From contig NZ_FZNP01000003.1 in NCBI RefSeq assembly GCF_900188105.1, positions 496,001-560,000 of the forward strand: DNA of 64,000 nucleotides. The letters are read 5' to 3'. Source of the stretch: Actinomadura mexicana (lineage in GTDB: Bacteria; Actinomycetota; Actinomycetes; Streptosporangiales; Streptosporangiaceae). The notes beneath the pieces are model-generated. The model saw only the letters and a program-made list of their open reading frames with translations. It had not been told where the DNA came from and did no database searches. Position numbers and translations under genes: made by a program. Of this stretch, positions 15,042-23,676 are shown one piece after another (position 1 is the first letter of the stretch; the number at the start of each line of letters is the position of its first letter).

Positions 15042-15734
15042 ATGAGCGCCCTCGAAGGTTCGTTCCTCGGCGATCTCACCCCGGCGGAACGCGAGGAGCT
15101 GACGGCCCGCGGCCGCGTCCGCGAGTTCGACCGGGGGGAGAGCCTCTTCGTCGAGGGGGAGGACCCCGGCTGGGTGGCGGTCCTGCTGCAGGGCCGGGTC
15201 AAGGCGTGCTCCTACCGCGAGTTCGGCGGCGAGACGCTCCTCGCGGTGCGCGGCCCGGGGGCGCTGCTCGGCGAGGTCGCCGCGATCGACGGGCTGCCCC
15301 GCTCGGCGACGGTCACGGCGCTCGAACCGGTGCGGGCGCTCGCGGTCACGGCCGACGAGTTCATGGCGTTCTTACAGGTGCACGGCCGCATCTCCGTCCT
15401 CATCATGCGGATGCTGTGCCAGCGCTGGCGCGACGCCGACCGCAAGCGTGTCGAGTTCGGCATGTTCGACGCGACGGGACGGGTCGCGCAGCGCCTCGTC
15501 GAGCTGGCGGAGCGGTTCGGCGTGCCCTACGACCGCCGGACGGGCGAGGCGGGCGGCGACAGCGTCCAGATCACGCTGAACCTGTCGCAGGAGGAGCTGG
15601 CGGGCTGGGTGGGCGCGTCCCGCGAGGCGGTCAGCAAGGCGCTGCGCACGCTGCGCCGGCACGGCTGGATAGAGACGGGCCGCCGCCGCCTCATCGTCCA
15701 CGACCTCCAGGCCTTACGCCGCCACGCGCGCTGA
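15042..15734 (+). CDS. Crp/Fnr-family transcriptional regulator
   Basis: 230 residues. N-terminal cNMP-binding barrel with the phosphate-binding cassette GEVAAIDGLPRSATV (E78, R87, S88), so cyclic-nucleotide binding is plausible. A long dimerisation helix follows. The winged helix has the recognition segment ASREAVSKALRTLRRHGWIE, with the Arg-Glu and Lys positions that in Crp contact TGTGA. There is no N-terminal cysteine cluster, so it is not an Fnr-type oxygen sensor. It lies directly after the sdh operon, which has Crp-like sites upstream. Start by the TAGCGT box; the alternative is GTG 15036. Confidence 0.88.
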   Translation: MSALEGSFLGDLTPAEREELTARGRVREFDRGESLFVEGEDPGWVAVLLQGRVKACSYREFGGETLLAVRGPGALLGEVAAIDGLPRSATVTALEPVRALAVTADEFMAFLQVHGRISVLIMRMLCQRWRDADRKRVEFGMFDATGRVAQRLVELAERFGVPYDRRTGEAGGDSVQITLNLSQEELAGWVGASREAVSKALRTLRRHGWIETGRRRLIVHDLQALRRHAR

Positions 15735-15778
15735 CCCGGTGCGGAAGGCGCGGAACGGCGACCCGTACGCTGTGCAGG

Positions 15779-16780
15779 ATGCAGTTGCAGCAGCTCGCCT
15801 ACTTCGTCGCGGTCGCCGAGGTACGCCACTTCACGCAGGCCGCCGAGCTGCTCCGCGTCGCGCAGCCTTCGCTGTCCAAGCAGATCCGCGCGCTGGAGAA
15901 CGAGCTGAACGTGTCGCTGTTCAGCCGCGCGCGGGGCAACATCACCCTCACTCCCGCCGGCGAGGCGCTGCTCCCCCTGGCGAAGCGCATCCTGGCCGAT
16001 GTCGACACGGCTCGCCTGGAGGTGCAGGAGCTGGTCGGCCTCAAGCGCGGGCGGGTACGGCTCGGCGCGACTCCGTCCCTGTGCGCGGGCCTGCTGGCGG
16101 ACGTCCTGCGCCGCTTCCACGACGCGTACCCGGGGATCCAGCTCCTCGTCGAGGAGGGCGGCTCGCGCGACCTCGTCCGGGAGCTGACGCGCGGCTCGCT
16201 GGACATGGCCCTGGTCATCCTCCCCCTGCACGGCGACCCGCCCCTGGACACCACACCGATCCTGCGCGAGTACCTGGTGGTGGCCTCCCCGGCGGAACCC
16301 GAGCCGGGCGCCCCGGAGCGCTCCCCGAGGACCGCCCAGCTCCCGCGCCGCTCGTACCTGCGCATCGAGGACCTCCAGAACCGCCCGCTGGTAATGTTCC
16401 GTTCCGGATACGACCTGCGCGAGGCGACCATCAGCGCGTGCAGGGCCGCCGGGTTCGAGCCGAGGTTCGCGGTCGAGGGCGGCGAGATGGACGCCGTCCT
16501 GCGCTTCGTGGAGGTCGGGCTCGGTATCGCGGTCGTCCCCAGCATGGTGCTGGCCGGGCGGCCCGGCCTGCGCGGGACCCCCCTCGTGCTGGCGGACGAG
16601 GAGGCGCGCCGCGGCCGCCACGGCCCCGGCCTGCTCCGCACCATCGCGCTCGCCCACCGCAAGGACGTCGAGCTCACCCACGCGGCCCGGGCGTTCCAGG
16701 AGACCCTCCAGACGTTCCTCGTGGAGGCCGCCTTGGCGGGCAGCCTCCCCGCCGGCGTCGAAACCCTGGTCCACGCCTAG
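15779..16780 (+). CDS. LysR family transcriptional regulator
   Basis: 333 residues. N-terminal winged helix QLAYFVAVAEVRHFTQAAEL then LRVAQPSLSKQIRALENEL, the usual LysR linker helix, and a periplasmic-binding-like effector domain (RVRLGATPSLCAGLLADVLR, LIVEEGG-like LLVEEGGSRDLV, VLRFVEVGLGIAVVPSMVLA). TACGCT at 15766-15771 lies seven bases before ATG 15779, so the start is probably leaderless. An insertion of about 20 residues (PEPGAPERSPRTAQLPRRS) separates the two subdomains. It follows the Crp gene on the same strand by 44 bp but seems to have its own promoter. Target and ligand unknown. Confidence 0.9.
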   Translation: MQLQQLAYFVAVAEVRHFTQAAELLRVAQPSLSKQIRALENELNVSLFSRARGNITLTPAGEALLPLAKRILADVDTARLEVQELVGLKRGRVRLGATPSLCAGLLADVLRRFHDAYPGIQLLVEEGGSRDLVRELTRGSLDMALVILPLHGDPPLDTTPILREYLVVASPAEPEPGAPERSPRTAQLPRRSYLRIEDLQNRPLVMFRSGYDLREATISACRAAGFEPRFAVEGGEMDAVLRFVEVGLGIAVVPSMVLAGRPGLRGTPLVLADEEARRGRHGPGLLRTIALAHRKDVELTHAARAFQETLQTFLVEAALAGSLPAGVETLVHA

Positions 16781-16791
16781 CCGGACGGGCG

Positions 16792-17376
16792 TCAGCCCTG
16801 TTGGAGGGTCAGGTAGTCGGCGGGGACGAGGTGGGGCGGGTTGGCCGCCTGGGTGGCGTCGGGTTCGATGATGCGGAACATGTCGAAGAGGACGATCGGC
16901 ACCTCGCGGCCCAGCACCTTCCGGACGAGGCCCGTGGAGTGCAGGTGCCGCGCGGCGTCGATGCAGAGGTCGTCGAAGTGGGCGCAGAGCCGTTCGTCCT
17001 GCTCGTCCTCCACGTCCTCGCCGGGCTCGTACCAGAGGCCGAGGCGCTTCACCTCGTCCAGGTAGAGGGCGGTGCCCTCGGGGTCGGCGGGGTGGTGGCC
17101 CGCCGGGCCGGACTCCTCCAGCAGCATGTAGGCGTAGCTCCAGCGCACCTCCAGCGGGTCCGCGGAGGAGCTTTCGAGGTGCTGCCGGACGTTGCTCCCG
17201 GTGTTGTAGCCGATCGCCATGTACGGGTCGTAGGGGTAGTCCCAGAGTTCGTGGACGGTCGAGAACTCGCCGTGCGAGATCCGGAGCGAGATGACGTAGA
17301 CGTCGGGGAGGAGGGCCTCGGGGAACGAGCGCAGGGAGTCCTCGGCGGCCCGGCGCATGTGCTGCTGGAGGGTCAT
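16792..17376 (-). CDS. Uncharacterized protein partnered with cyclase-TPR protein
   Basis: 194 residues, acidic, with no signal peptide or membrane segment. Recognisable blocks are PDVYVISLRISHGEFSTVHE, LWDYPYDPYMAIGYNTG and RWSYAYMLLEESG; the layout resembles small DUF4303-type or SMI1-like proteins of unknown function, but I cannot assign it. It starts 4 bp after the stop of the upstream cyclase-TPR gene on the same strand, so the two are co-transcribed and probably act together. It ends 11 bp from the convergent LysR gene. Confidence 0.6.
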   Translation of the reverse strand: MTLQQHMRRAAEDSLRSFPEALLPDVYVISLRISHGEFSTVHELWDYPYDPYMAIGYNTGSNVRQHLESSSADPLEVRWSYAYMLLEESGPAGHHPADPEGTALYLDEVKRLGLWYEPGEDVEDEQDERLCAHFDDLCIDAARHLHSTGLVRKVLGREVPIVLFDMFRIIEPDATQAANPPHLVPADYLTLQQG

Positions 17377-17380
17377 CCCG

Positions 17381-19180
17381 TCATGATCGCGTATCGAGGG
17401 AGCGCAGGCGGGCGAGGATGCCGGCGCTCTGCGGGGTCTGGAGGTCCTCGAAGATGGCGAGGGCGCGGAGCCAGCAGTCGCGGGCGGCGTCCGGGCGGGA
17501 CACCTGCATGTGGGCGCGGCCGAGGTTGTAGAGGGTCTCGCCCTGGCCGGGGCGGTCGCCGAACTCGCGGAAGACGTCCAGTGCCTTCTCGTAGTGGGCG
17601 ATGGCGGTGTGCAGGCGGCGCAGGCCGTGGTGGGCATAGCCGAGGCCGTGCAGAACCCAGCCGAGGGTCCGCCCGTCGGACTCCAGCGCGATGCCGTGGG
17701 CCTGCTCGAAGTGGTCCAGGGACGAGCCGAAGTCGGCGAGCCCGGCGTAGGCGTAGCCGAGGGCCGTCAGCGCGCGCCCGGTGTTGCGGCGGTCGCCCAT
17801 CGCGGCGGCCAGCAGCACCGACCGGCGGTGGTGGGCGACGGCCTCGCGGTACCGCTGGAGGCGGCGGCAGGCGTAGCCGAGCCCGTGCAGGGCCCACGCT
17901 TCGCCCCGGACGTCCCCGAGCCGGGAGAACACCTCGCACGCCGCGGTGAACAGCTCGGCGGACTCCTCGAACCGCCACCGGTTCTGGCTGGCGTAGCCGA
18001 GGCCGCCGAGCACGTAGGCGATACCGCGGTCGTCGCCGAGGAGGCGCGCGGATTCCAGGCCGTTGCGGAGCGCCTCGCTCCAGTCGGTCCTCGGGCCGCG
18101 GAGGAAGAAGAACGTCCACAGCGCGAGCGGGAGCCGCCAGGCGATGTCGTGGTGGCCCTCGGCGGCGGCGGCGCGGGCGGCGGCGACCAGGTTGAGCCGC
18201 TCGGTCTCGCACCAGCGCCGGGCCTCGTCCGCGGAGGCGAAGCGGAGGGCGCGGCCCGGCTCGTCCGGCAGCGGCGGGGCGGTGACGCGGTCGGGGCACA
18301 GCAGGCGGCGCGCGTTGCCGGCGGTGCCGAGGTACCAGCCGAGGACGCGGCGGACGGCGGCCGAGCGCTCCTGCGGCGCGAGCCCGGGACCGGGGTCGCG
18401 GCCGGGGTCGGGGGCGGGCACGCGGTACCGGCCCTCGGCGCGCTCCACCAGGCCGAGGTCGCCGAGAAGGAGCCGCGCCTCGGCGTCGGGGACGTCGATG
18501 AGGGCGGCCGCGGCCGGAACGGAGATCTCCGGGCCGGGGTGCAGGGCGAGCAGCCGGAGGGTCCGGGCGGTGTCCGCATGCGGCCAGGAGTCCGGCAGCC
18601 GCATCCAGGCCCGCTCCCGGACCTCCTTGACCGCGACCTGCGCGGGACGGAAGGCGGCCGCGCGGCACGCGGGGTTCTGCCGCACGACCTCCTCGAAGAA
18701 CCAGCCGGAGGTGATCAGTGCGAGGACGCCGGGGGAGGCGCGCAGCGCGTCCTTGAGGGGGTCGGCGGCCAGCAGCCGGAACGCCTTGTTGATCGCGGTG
18801 CCGGCGACGCCGTGGTCGTCGTGGTGGATCTCGCCGGCGTGCACGGCGACGCGGACCCTGATGCGGGCGTCCGGCGGGACGCCGCCGTTGTGCCGTTCCA
18901 GCAAGGCGGCCAGCCGCGCCGGGAACACGCCGGCCAGCAGCTCCTTCGGCACGTCCGGCCGGATGAGGATCATGGCCCCGTCGCCCCGGTCCTCGCAGTA
19001 GCAGGAGGCCGCGGGCACGCCGGACTCGTCGAGGGCCCGCCGCAGGGCGCGGTATAAGCCCGCCCGTACGGCGAGCTGGTCCCCGTTCGTGCGGCGCCCG
19101 TAGCCCTCGACGTCCAGGCACAGGATCGTCCGGTGCACCGCCGGGCCGGCGCCGCCTGCACAGTGCATTAGCTCGTGCAT
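17381..19180 (-). CDS. Nucleotide cyclase-like domain fused to TPR repeats
   Basis: About 599 residues from ATG 19180, which has AAGGGGG five bases upstream (ATG 19198 is an alternative). Residues about 15-190 form a class III cyclase homology domain: TILCLDVEGYGRRT with metal Asp23, CEDRGDGAMILIRP with Asp67, RVRVAVHAGEIHHDD, and GVAGTAINKAFRLLAADPLK with the Asn and Arg of the transition-state pair. A winged-helix-like region follows (about 210-290), then at least six TPR repeats of the AfsR/SARP C-terminal kind (for example GIAYVLGGLGYASQNRWRFE, GEAWALHGLGYACRRLQRYR). No NB-ARC P-loop is present. Retained metal ligands leave cyclase activity possible. It forms an operon with the 194-residue protein downstream. 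Confidence 0.75.
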   Translation of the reverse strand: MHELMHCAGGAGPAVHRTILCLDVEGYGRRTNGDQLAVRAGLYRALRRALDESGVPAASCYCEDRGDGAMILIRPDVPKELLAGVFPARLAALLERHNGGVPPDARIRVRVAVHAGEIHHDDHGVAGTAINKAFRLLAADPLKDALRASPGVLALITSGWFFEEVVRQNPACRAAAFRPAQVAVKEVRERAWMRLPDSWPHADTARTLRLLALHPGPEISVPAAAALIDVPDAEARLLLGDLGLVERAEGRYRVPAPDPGRDPGPGLAPQERSAAVRRVLGWYLGTAGNARRLLCPDRVTAPPLPDEPGRALRFASADEARRWCETERLNLVAAARAAAAEGHHDIAWRLPLALWTFFFLRGPRTDWSEALRNGLESARLLGDDRGIAYVLGGLGYASQNRWRFEESAELFTAACEVFSRLGDVRGEAWALHGLGYACRRLQRYREAVAHHRRSVLLAAAMGDRRNTGRALTALGYAYAGLADFGSSLDHFEQAHGIALESDGRTLGWVLHGLGYAHHGLRRLHTAIAHYEKALDVFREFGDRPGQGETLYNLGRAHMQVSRPDAARDCWLRALAIFEDLQTPQSAGILARLRSLDTRS

Positions 19181-19187
19181 ATGCACC
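19176..19187. repeat. GTGCATATGCAC palindrome over the start of the cyclase-TPR gene
   Basis: Perfect 12-bp palindrome covering the start codon and part of the ribosome binding site, with further TGCAT copies at 19164 and 19193. It could be an operator or simply the His-rich N-terminal codons. Confidence 0.3.
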
Positions 19188-19265
19188 CCCTTATGCATGT
19201 GCGGCGCATGTTACGGCAAGATCGGCACCTGTCGAAGCGCTTGGGCGGACCGGCCGGCGATCGGG

Positions 19266-20012
19266 TCAGGCGGTCAGGAGATCCTTCAGCAGCCGGGCGC
19301 GGACGGCGTCGTCGTCGCCCTCCGCCGGATGCCAGGGGCAGGCGACGTCCAGGGCGGCCACGCGGCCGGTGGCCATGATCCGCCGGACGGACGCGACCAC
19401 CGCGGCGCAGGACGGCCCGCCGCCGGCGGGGAACTTCAGCCCCGGCAGTTCGGCGGCGTCGACGACGTCCACGTCGACGTGCAGCAGCAGCGGGCCGGGG
19501 GGCAGCACCACGTCGTCGACCGGGCAGCGCCGGACCTGCGAGGACGCGAGGAACTCCGCCTCGGCCGGGTCGAGGTCGCGGGCGTCCACCAGCACGGCGC
19601 GGTCCTCCGGCAGCGCGCGCAGGCCCAGCCGGTCGGGGAGGAGCGCGGTGTCGGCGCCGAGGATCTGCCGGAGCGGCATCCCACCGAGGTAGCCGGACGT
19701 CGAGCTGTCCACCGTGTGGACGTCGCCGTGCGCGTCGAACCAGATGACGGAGGCGTCCACCCCGGCCTTCTGCACGCCCGCGAGGACGGCCTCGGCGGTC
19801 AGGCAGTCGCCCGACACCACGCGCGGCATCGAACCGCCGTCGATCTGGCCGGCGACCTCGGCGACGACCGGTTCGAACAGTGCCGCGACGCGCTGCCACA
19901 CGTCGCCGTCGGGCAGGTCCGGCGTCACCGGGACGACGTCGAGTCCGGAAAGGGGGAAGGACGCGTCGGGGAGGCGTTCGTCCTGGTGGTAGGGGAGAAG
20001 TGTGATGGTCAT
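19266..20012 (-). CDS. Arginase/agmatinase-fold protein with an altered metal site
   Basis: 248 residues of the ureohydrolase superfamily. The metal motifs are VVSGDCLTAEA (usual GGDHS, with Cys70 in place of the metal His), WFDAHGDVHT (D93, H95, D97) and LLHVDVDVVDAAE (D180, D182). Five of six manganese ligands are kept. Family members hydrolyse arginine, agmatine or formiminoglutamate, releasing urea or formamide; GGDC variants are known among uncharacterised actinomycete members, and the substrate here cannot be stated. TCTAAT lies eight bases before ATG 20012 with no Shine-Dalgarno, directly abutting the terminator of the sdh operon upstream. Monocistronic. Confidence 0.82.
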   Translation of the reverse strand: MTITLLPYHQDERLPDASFPLSGLDVVPVTPDLPDGDVWQRVAALFEPVVAEVAGQIDGGSMPRVVSGDCLTAEAVLAGVQKAGVDASVIWFDAHGDVHTVDSSTSGYLGGMPLRQILGADTALLPDRLGLRALPEDRAVLVDARDLDPAEAEFLASSQVRRCPVDDVVLPPGPLLLHVDVDVVDAAELPGLKFPAGGGPSCAAVVASVRRIMATGRVAALDVACPWHPAEGDDDAVRARLLKDLLTA

Positions 20013-20027
20013 TCGGACACATTAGAA

Positions 20028-20057
20028 CGGTCCCGCCCGGTACTCCGGGCGGGACCG
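20028..20057 (-). terminator. Terminator of the second sdh operon
   Basis: Perfect 13-bp stem (CGGTCCCGCCCGG with CCGGGCGGGACCG) and a TACT loop, followed on the minus strand by TTCT. It abuts the -10 box of the ureohydrolase-like gene. Confidence 0.9.
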
Positions 20058-20076
20058 AGAACGAGGGGGGCGGCGG

Positions 20077-20829
20077 TTACCGCTTCTTCCCGCCGGCGGT
20101 GGCCTTGAGATAGTCGTGGTTCAGCCGGCCGATGACGTCCAGCGGGATGCCCTTCGGGCAGGCGACGGTGCACTCGCCGGTGTTGGTGCAGCCGCCGAAG
20201 CCCTCCTCGTCGTGGGTGTCCAGCATGGACACGACGCGGTCCCAGCGCTCGGGCTGGCCCTGCGGCATCAGGCCGAGATGGGTGACCTTGGCGCCGAGGA
20301 ACAGGGCGGCCGAGCCGTTCGGGCAGGCCGCGACGCAGGCGCCGCAGCCGATGCACTCGGCGGCCTCGAACGCGCGGTCGGCGTCGGGCTTCGGGACGGG
20401 CGTCGCGTGCGCCTCGGGGGCGGTGCCCGTCGGCGCGGTGATGTAGCCGCCCGCCTGGATCATCCGGTCGAACGCCGACCGGTCGACGACCAGGTCCTTG
20501 ACGACCGGGAACGCCTTGGCCCGCCACGGCTCGATGTCGATGACCTCGCCGTCCTCGAACTTGCGCATGTGGAGCTGGCACGTGGTGGTGGCGCGCTCCG
20601 GGCCGTGCGGGGTGCCGTTGATGACCAGCGAGCACATGCCGCAGATGCCCTCGCGGCAGTCGTGGTCGAACGCGACCGGCTCCTCGCCGGAGGCGATGAG
20701 CTTCTCGTTGAGGACGTCCAGCATCTCCAGGAACGAGGCGTCGGGGGAGACGTCGTCGAGCTTGTACTCGACCATCCCGCCCTTGTCCCGCGGGCCGCTC
20801 TGGCGCCAGACGCGCAGTGTGAGCTTCAT
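20077..20829 (-). CDS. sdhB: Succinate dehydrogenase/fumarate reductase iron-sulfur subunit
   Basis: 250 residues. [2Fe-2S] motif [20 protein letters not shown], then the cluster motifs [15 protein letters not shown] and [17 protein letters not shown]. The sequence is of the SdhB type found in SdhCAB complexes with a single diheme b-type anchor, and differs from the Sdh1 SdhB at 13919. The start overlaps the sdhA stop by one base (TAATG), so the two are coupled. Last gene of the operon. Confidence 0.93.
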   Translation of the reverse strand: MKLTLRVWRQSGPRDKGGMVEYKLDDVSPDASFLEMLDVLNEKLIASGEEPVAFDHDCREGICGMCSLVINGTPHGPERATTTCQLHMRKFEDGEVIDIEPWRAKAFPVVKDLVVDRSAFDRMIQAGGYITAPTGTAPEAHATPVPKPDADRAFEAAECIGCGACVAACPNGSAALFLGAKVTHLGLMPQGQPERWDRVVSMLDTHDEEGFGGCTNTGECTVACPKGIPLDVIGRLNHDYLKATAGGKKR

Positions 20830-22781
20830 TACTTGTACGACCTCTGCGTGGGCTTGACGTAGTCGAAGTTGAGGGCCTCCTTGCGGAGGACGGGCTGCGC
20901 GCCCTCCCCGGCCCATTCCCATGCGGCGACGTAGGCGAAGTTGTCGTCGTCGCGCTTGGCCTCGCCGTCCTCGTCCTGGCTCTCGGCCCGGAAGTGGCCG
21001 CCGCAGGACTCGGCGCGGTGCAGCGCGTCGATGACCATCAGCTCGGCCAGCTCGAAGAAGTCGGCGACGCGGCCCGCCTTCTCCAGCTGCTGGTTCAGCT
21101 CCTCGCCCCTGCCGGTGACCTTGACGCGCGCCCAGAACTCCTCGCGCAGCGCCGGGATGAGGTCCAGCGCCTTGCGCAGCCCCTCCTCGGTGCGCTCCAT
21201 GCCGCAGTACTCCCACATGATGTGGCCGAGCTCGCGGTGGAAGGAGTCGACGGAGCGGTCGCCGTCGATCGACAGCAGCCGCTCGATGCGCGTCCGCACC
21301 CGCTCCTCCGCCTCGCTGACCGCGGTCTCGGCGACCGGGGGGAGGCTGTTGCGGGCGATGTAGTCGCCGATGGTGTTCGGCAGGACGAAGTAGCCGTCCG
21401 CGAGGCCCTGCATCAGTGCGGAGGCGCCCAGCCGGTTCGCGCCGTGGTCGGAGAAGTTCGCCTCGCCGATGACGAACAGGCCCGGGATCGTGGACTCCAG
21501 GTCGTAGTCCACCCACAGGCCGCCCATCGTGTAGTGGACGGCGGGGTAGATGCGCATCGGCGTGTCGTAGGGGTTCTCGCCGGTGATGCGCTCGTACATC
21601 TCGAAGAGGTTGCCGTACTTGGCCTCGACCTTGTCCCGGCCGAGGCGCGCGATCGCGTCGGCGAAGTCGAGGTAGACGCCGAGCCCGCCGGGGCCGACGC
21701 CGCGCCCCTCGTCGCAGACGTTCTTGGCCGCGCGGGAGGCGATGTCGCGCGGGACGAGGTTGCCGAAGGACGGGTAGATGCGCTCCAGGTAGTAGTCGCG
21801 CTCGTCGTCGGGGATGTCGTACGGCCTGCGGGTGTCGCCGGCCTTCTTCGGCACCCACACCCGGCCGTCGTTGCGCAGCGACTCCGACATCAGCGTCAGC
21901 TTCGACTGGTGGTCGCCGCTGACCGGGATGCACGTCGGGTGGATCTGGGTGTAGCAGGGGTTGGCGAACAGGGCGCCGTGCCGGTGGGCGCGCCAGGACG
22001 CGGTGACGTTCGAGCCCATCGCGTTCGTGGACAGGAAGTACACGTTGCCGTAGCCGCCGGAGGCCAGCACCACCGCGTCCGCCGTGTAGTGCTTGATCTC
22101 GCCGTCGATCAGGTTCCGGACGACGACGCCGCGCGCCCGCCCGTCCTCCATGATCAGGTCGAGCATCTCGTGCCGCGGGTACAGCTCCACGTTCCCGGCG
22201 TCCACCTGCCGCATCAGCGCCTGGTAGGCGCCGAGGAGCAGCTGCTGGCCCGTCTGCCCGCGCGCGTAGAAGGTACGGGAGACCTGCGTGCCGCCGAAGG
22301 AGCGGTTGTCGAGCAGGCCGCCGTACTCGCGGGCGAACGGGACGCCCTGCGCGACGCACTGGTCGATGATCTGCCGGGAGATGTCGGCGAGCCGGTACAC
22401 GTTGGACTCGCGGGACCGGAAGTCGCCGCCCTTGACCGTCTCGTAGAACAGCCGGTACACGCTGTCGCCGTCGTTGCGGTAGTTCTTGGCGGCGTTGATG
22501 CCGCCCTGCGCGGCGATCGAGTGGGCGCGGCGCGGGGAGTCCTGGAAGCAGAACTGCTGGACGTGGTAGCCGGCCTCGCCGAGGGTCGCGCCGGCCGAGC
22601 CGCCGGCCAGGCCCGTGCCGATGATGATGATCTTCTTCTTGCGCTTGTTGGCCGGGTTGACCTGCTTGGCCTCGAACTTGCGGGTCGTCCAGCGCTCCTC
22701 GATGGCGCCGGCCGGAGCCTTGGCGTCGGCGATCGGCTCGCCGATCCTGTAGAAGCCGTGTGTCATGTCGTCAGCTGTCAT
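20829..22781 (-). CDS. sdhA: Succinate dehydrogenase/fumarate reductase flavoprotein subunit
   Basis: 650 residues. FAD motif [20 protein letters not shown], covalent FAD region [75 protein letters not shown] and [20 protein letters not shown]. The long N-terminus before the FAD domain (about 48 residues) is usual for this SdhA subgroup. It oxidises succinate, or reduces fumarate in related enzymes. Middle gene of sdhCAB, with a 4-bp gap to sdhC. Confidence 0.94.
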   Translation of the reverse strand: MTADDMTHGFYRIGEPIADAKAPAGAIEERWTTRKFEAKQVNPANKRKKKIIIIGTGLAGGSAGATLGEAGYHVQQFCFQDSPRRAHSIAAQGGINAAKNYRNDGDSVYRLFYETVKGGDFRSRESNVYRLADISRQIIDQCVAQGVPFAREYGGLLDNRSFGGTQVSRTFYARGQTGQQLLLGAYQALMRQVDAGNVELYPRHEMLDLIMEDGRARGVVVRNLIDGEIKHYTADAVVLASGGYGNVYFLSTNAMGSNVTASWRAHRHGALFANPCYTQIHPTCIPVSGDHQSKLTLMSESLRNDGRVWVPKKAGDTRRPYDIPDDERDYYLERIYPSFGNLVPRDIASRAAKNVCDEGRGVGPGGLGVYLDFADAIARLGRDKVEAKYGNLFEMYERITGENPYDTPMRIYPAVHYTMGGLWVDYDLESTIPGLFVIGEANFSDHGANRLGASALMQGLADGYFVLPNTIGDYIARNSLPPVAETAVSEAEERVRTRIERLLSIDGDRSVDSFHRELGHIMWEYCGMERTEEGLRKALDLIPALREEFWARVKVTGRGEELNQQLEKAGRVADFFELAELMVIDALHRAESCGGHFRAESQDEDGEAKRDDDNFAYVAAWEWAGEGAQPVLRKEALNFDYVKPTQRSYK

Positions 22782-22785
22782 GGGA

Positions 22786-23475
22786 TCAGCTCACCCATCC
22801 GAACGTGATGGAGACGGGGACGGCGACGAAGCCGAGCGTGACGAGCGCGGCGGTGGTCGCGGCGAGGCCCCGCAGGGCGTTGTGGCTGCGCGGGCTGCGC
22901 ATTCCCAGCGTCTGGAACGCGCTCCAGATGCCGTGGTTGAGGTGGAGGCCGACGAGCAGGACCGCGACGACGTACCAGACCGTGATGTACCAGCGGGACG
23001 GGTCGAAGTCGGCGACCACCCGCTGGTAGGGGGTGGCGTCGGCACCCTTGGGGTTCACGACGAAGAACGTGAGGTCCAGCAGGTGCCAGATGACGTAGAC
23101 GGCGATGATGACGCCGCCGTACCGCATCGTGCGGGTGGCGTAGCCCTGCGCGTGCGACTTCTTCTTCGACTGGTACTTCACCGGGCGCGCGGCCGAGGCG
23201 CGGCGCGCGAGCGACACCGCCGACCACATGTGCAGCACGATCGAGGCGCCGAGCACCAGCTCGATGATCGTCAGCACCGTCCGCCGCGGCACCGCGGGCT
23301 CACCCATCGTGCGCAGCCAGTGCGCGTAGTGGTTGAAATCCTCCGCGCCGAGGAAGATCTTCAGGTTCCCGATCATGTGCGCGACCAGGTACAGCACGAG
23401 GATGCCGCCGGTGACGGCCATCACGGCCTTCTTGCCGACGGTCGATCGGTAGATCGCAGGTATCGCTATAGCCAC
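22786..23475 (-). CDS. sdhC: Succinate dehydrogenase cytochrome b subunit (SdhCAB type)
   Basis: About 229 residues from GTG 23475, chosen because TAGCGT at 23483-23488 is exactly seven bases upstream; GTG 23484 would overlap that box. Five transmembrane helices ([99 protein letters not shown]). Histidines in these helices (H in [33 protein letters not shown]) fit two heme b groups, as in B. subtilis-type b558 anchors. It passes electrons to menaquinone. Confidence 0.9.
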   Translation of the reverse strand: MAIAIPAIYRSTVGKKAVMAVTGGILVLYLVAHMIGNLKIFLGAEDFNHYAHWLRTMGEPAVPRRTVLTIIELVLGASIVLHMWSAVSLARRASAARPVKYQSKKKSHAQGYATRTMRYGGVIIAVYVIWHLLDLTFFVVNPKGADATPYQRVVADFDPSRWYITVWYVVAVLLVGLHLNHGIWSAFQTLGMRSPRSHNALRGLAATTAALVTLGFVAVPVSITFGWVS

Positions 23476-23482
23476 GACCTGC

Positions 23483-23488
23483 ACGCTA
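23483..23488 (-). promoter_or_regulatory. -10 box of the second sdh operon
   Basis: TAGCGT on the minus strand, seven bases before GTG 23475; predicts a leaderless sdhCAB mRNA. Upstream 23489-23676 shows no gene. Confidence 0.55.
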
Positions 23489-23676
23489 TGTCCGGTTCGG
23501 TGATTCGTTCCAAGTCATGAGCGCACTTGTGGCGATAGCCGCAGGCTATGAACACACGCTGCGCGCGGCTTGTGTCCGTTCCGTGACACCGGTGCGGGTG
23601 AGGGACTTCACAGCGGGTGCGGAAACTCTGCCGGGGAGTGACCCAGTCGACATTGACGGAGGTCAGGGACTTGTGG

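Noticed and set aside
17510..19057. Plus-strand frame of 515 codons opposite the cyclase-TPR gene
   Set aside because: Ala/Glu/Gly-rich shadow; the repeated pattern is the complement of TPR repeats.
20077..22359. 760-codon minus-strand frame running through sdhA into sdhB
   Set aside because: Only its last 250 codons are SdhB; the earlier part is an out-of-frame reading of sdhA. It is not a fusion, because SdhB has its own ATG at 20829.
23520..23620. TGTGT...TGACA pairs ahead of the second sdh operon as Crp sites
   Set aside because: The half-sites have the wrong spacing (eight bases rather than six), so Crp control of this operon is not supported.
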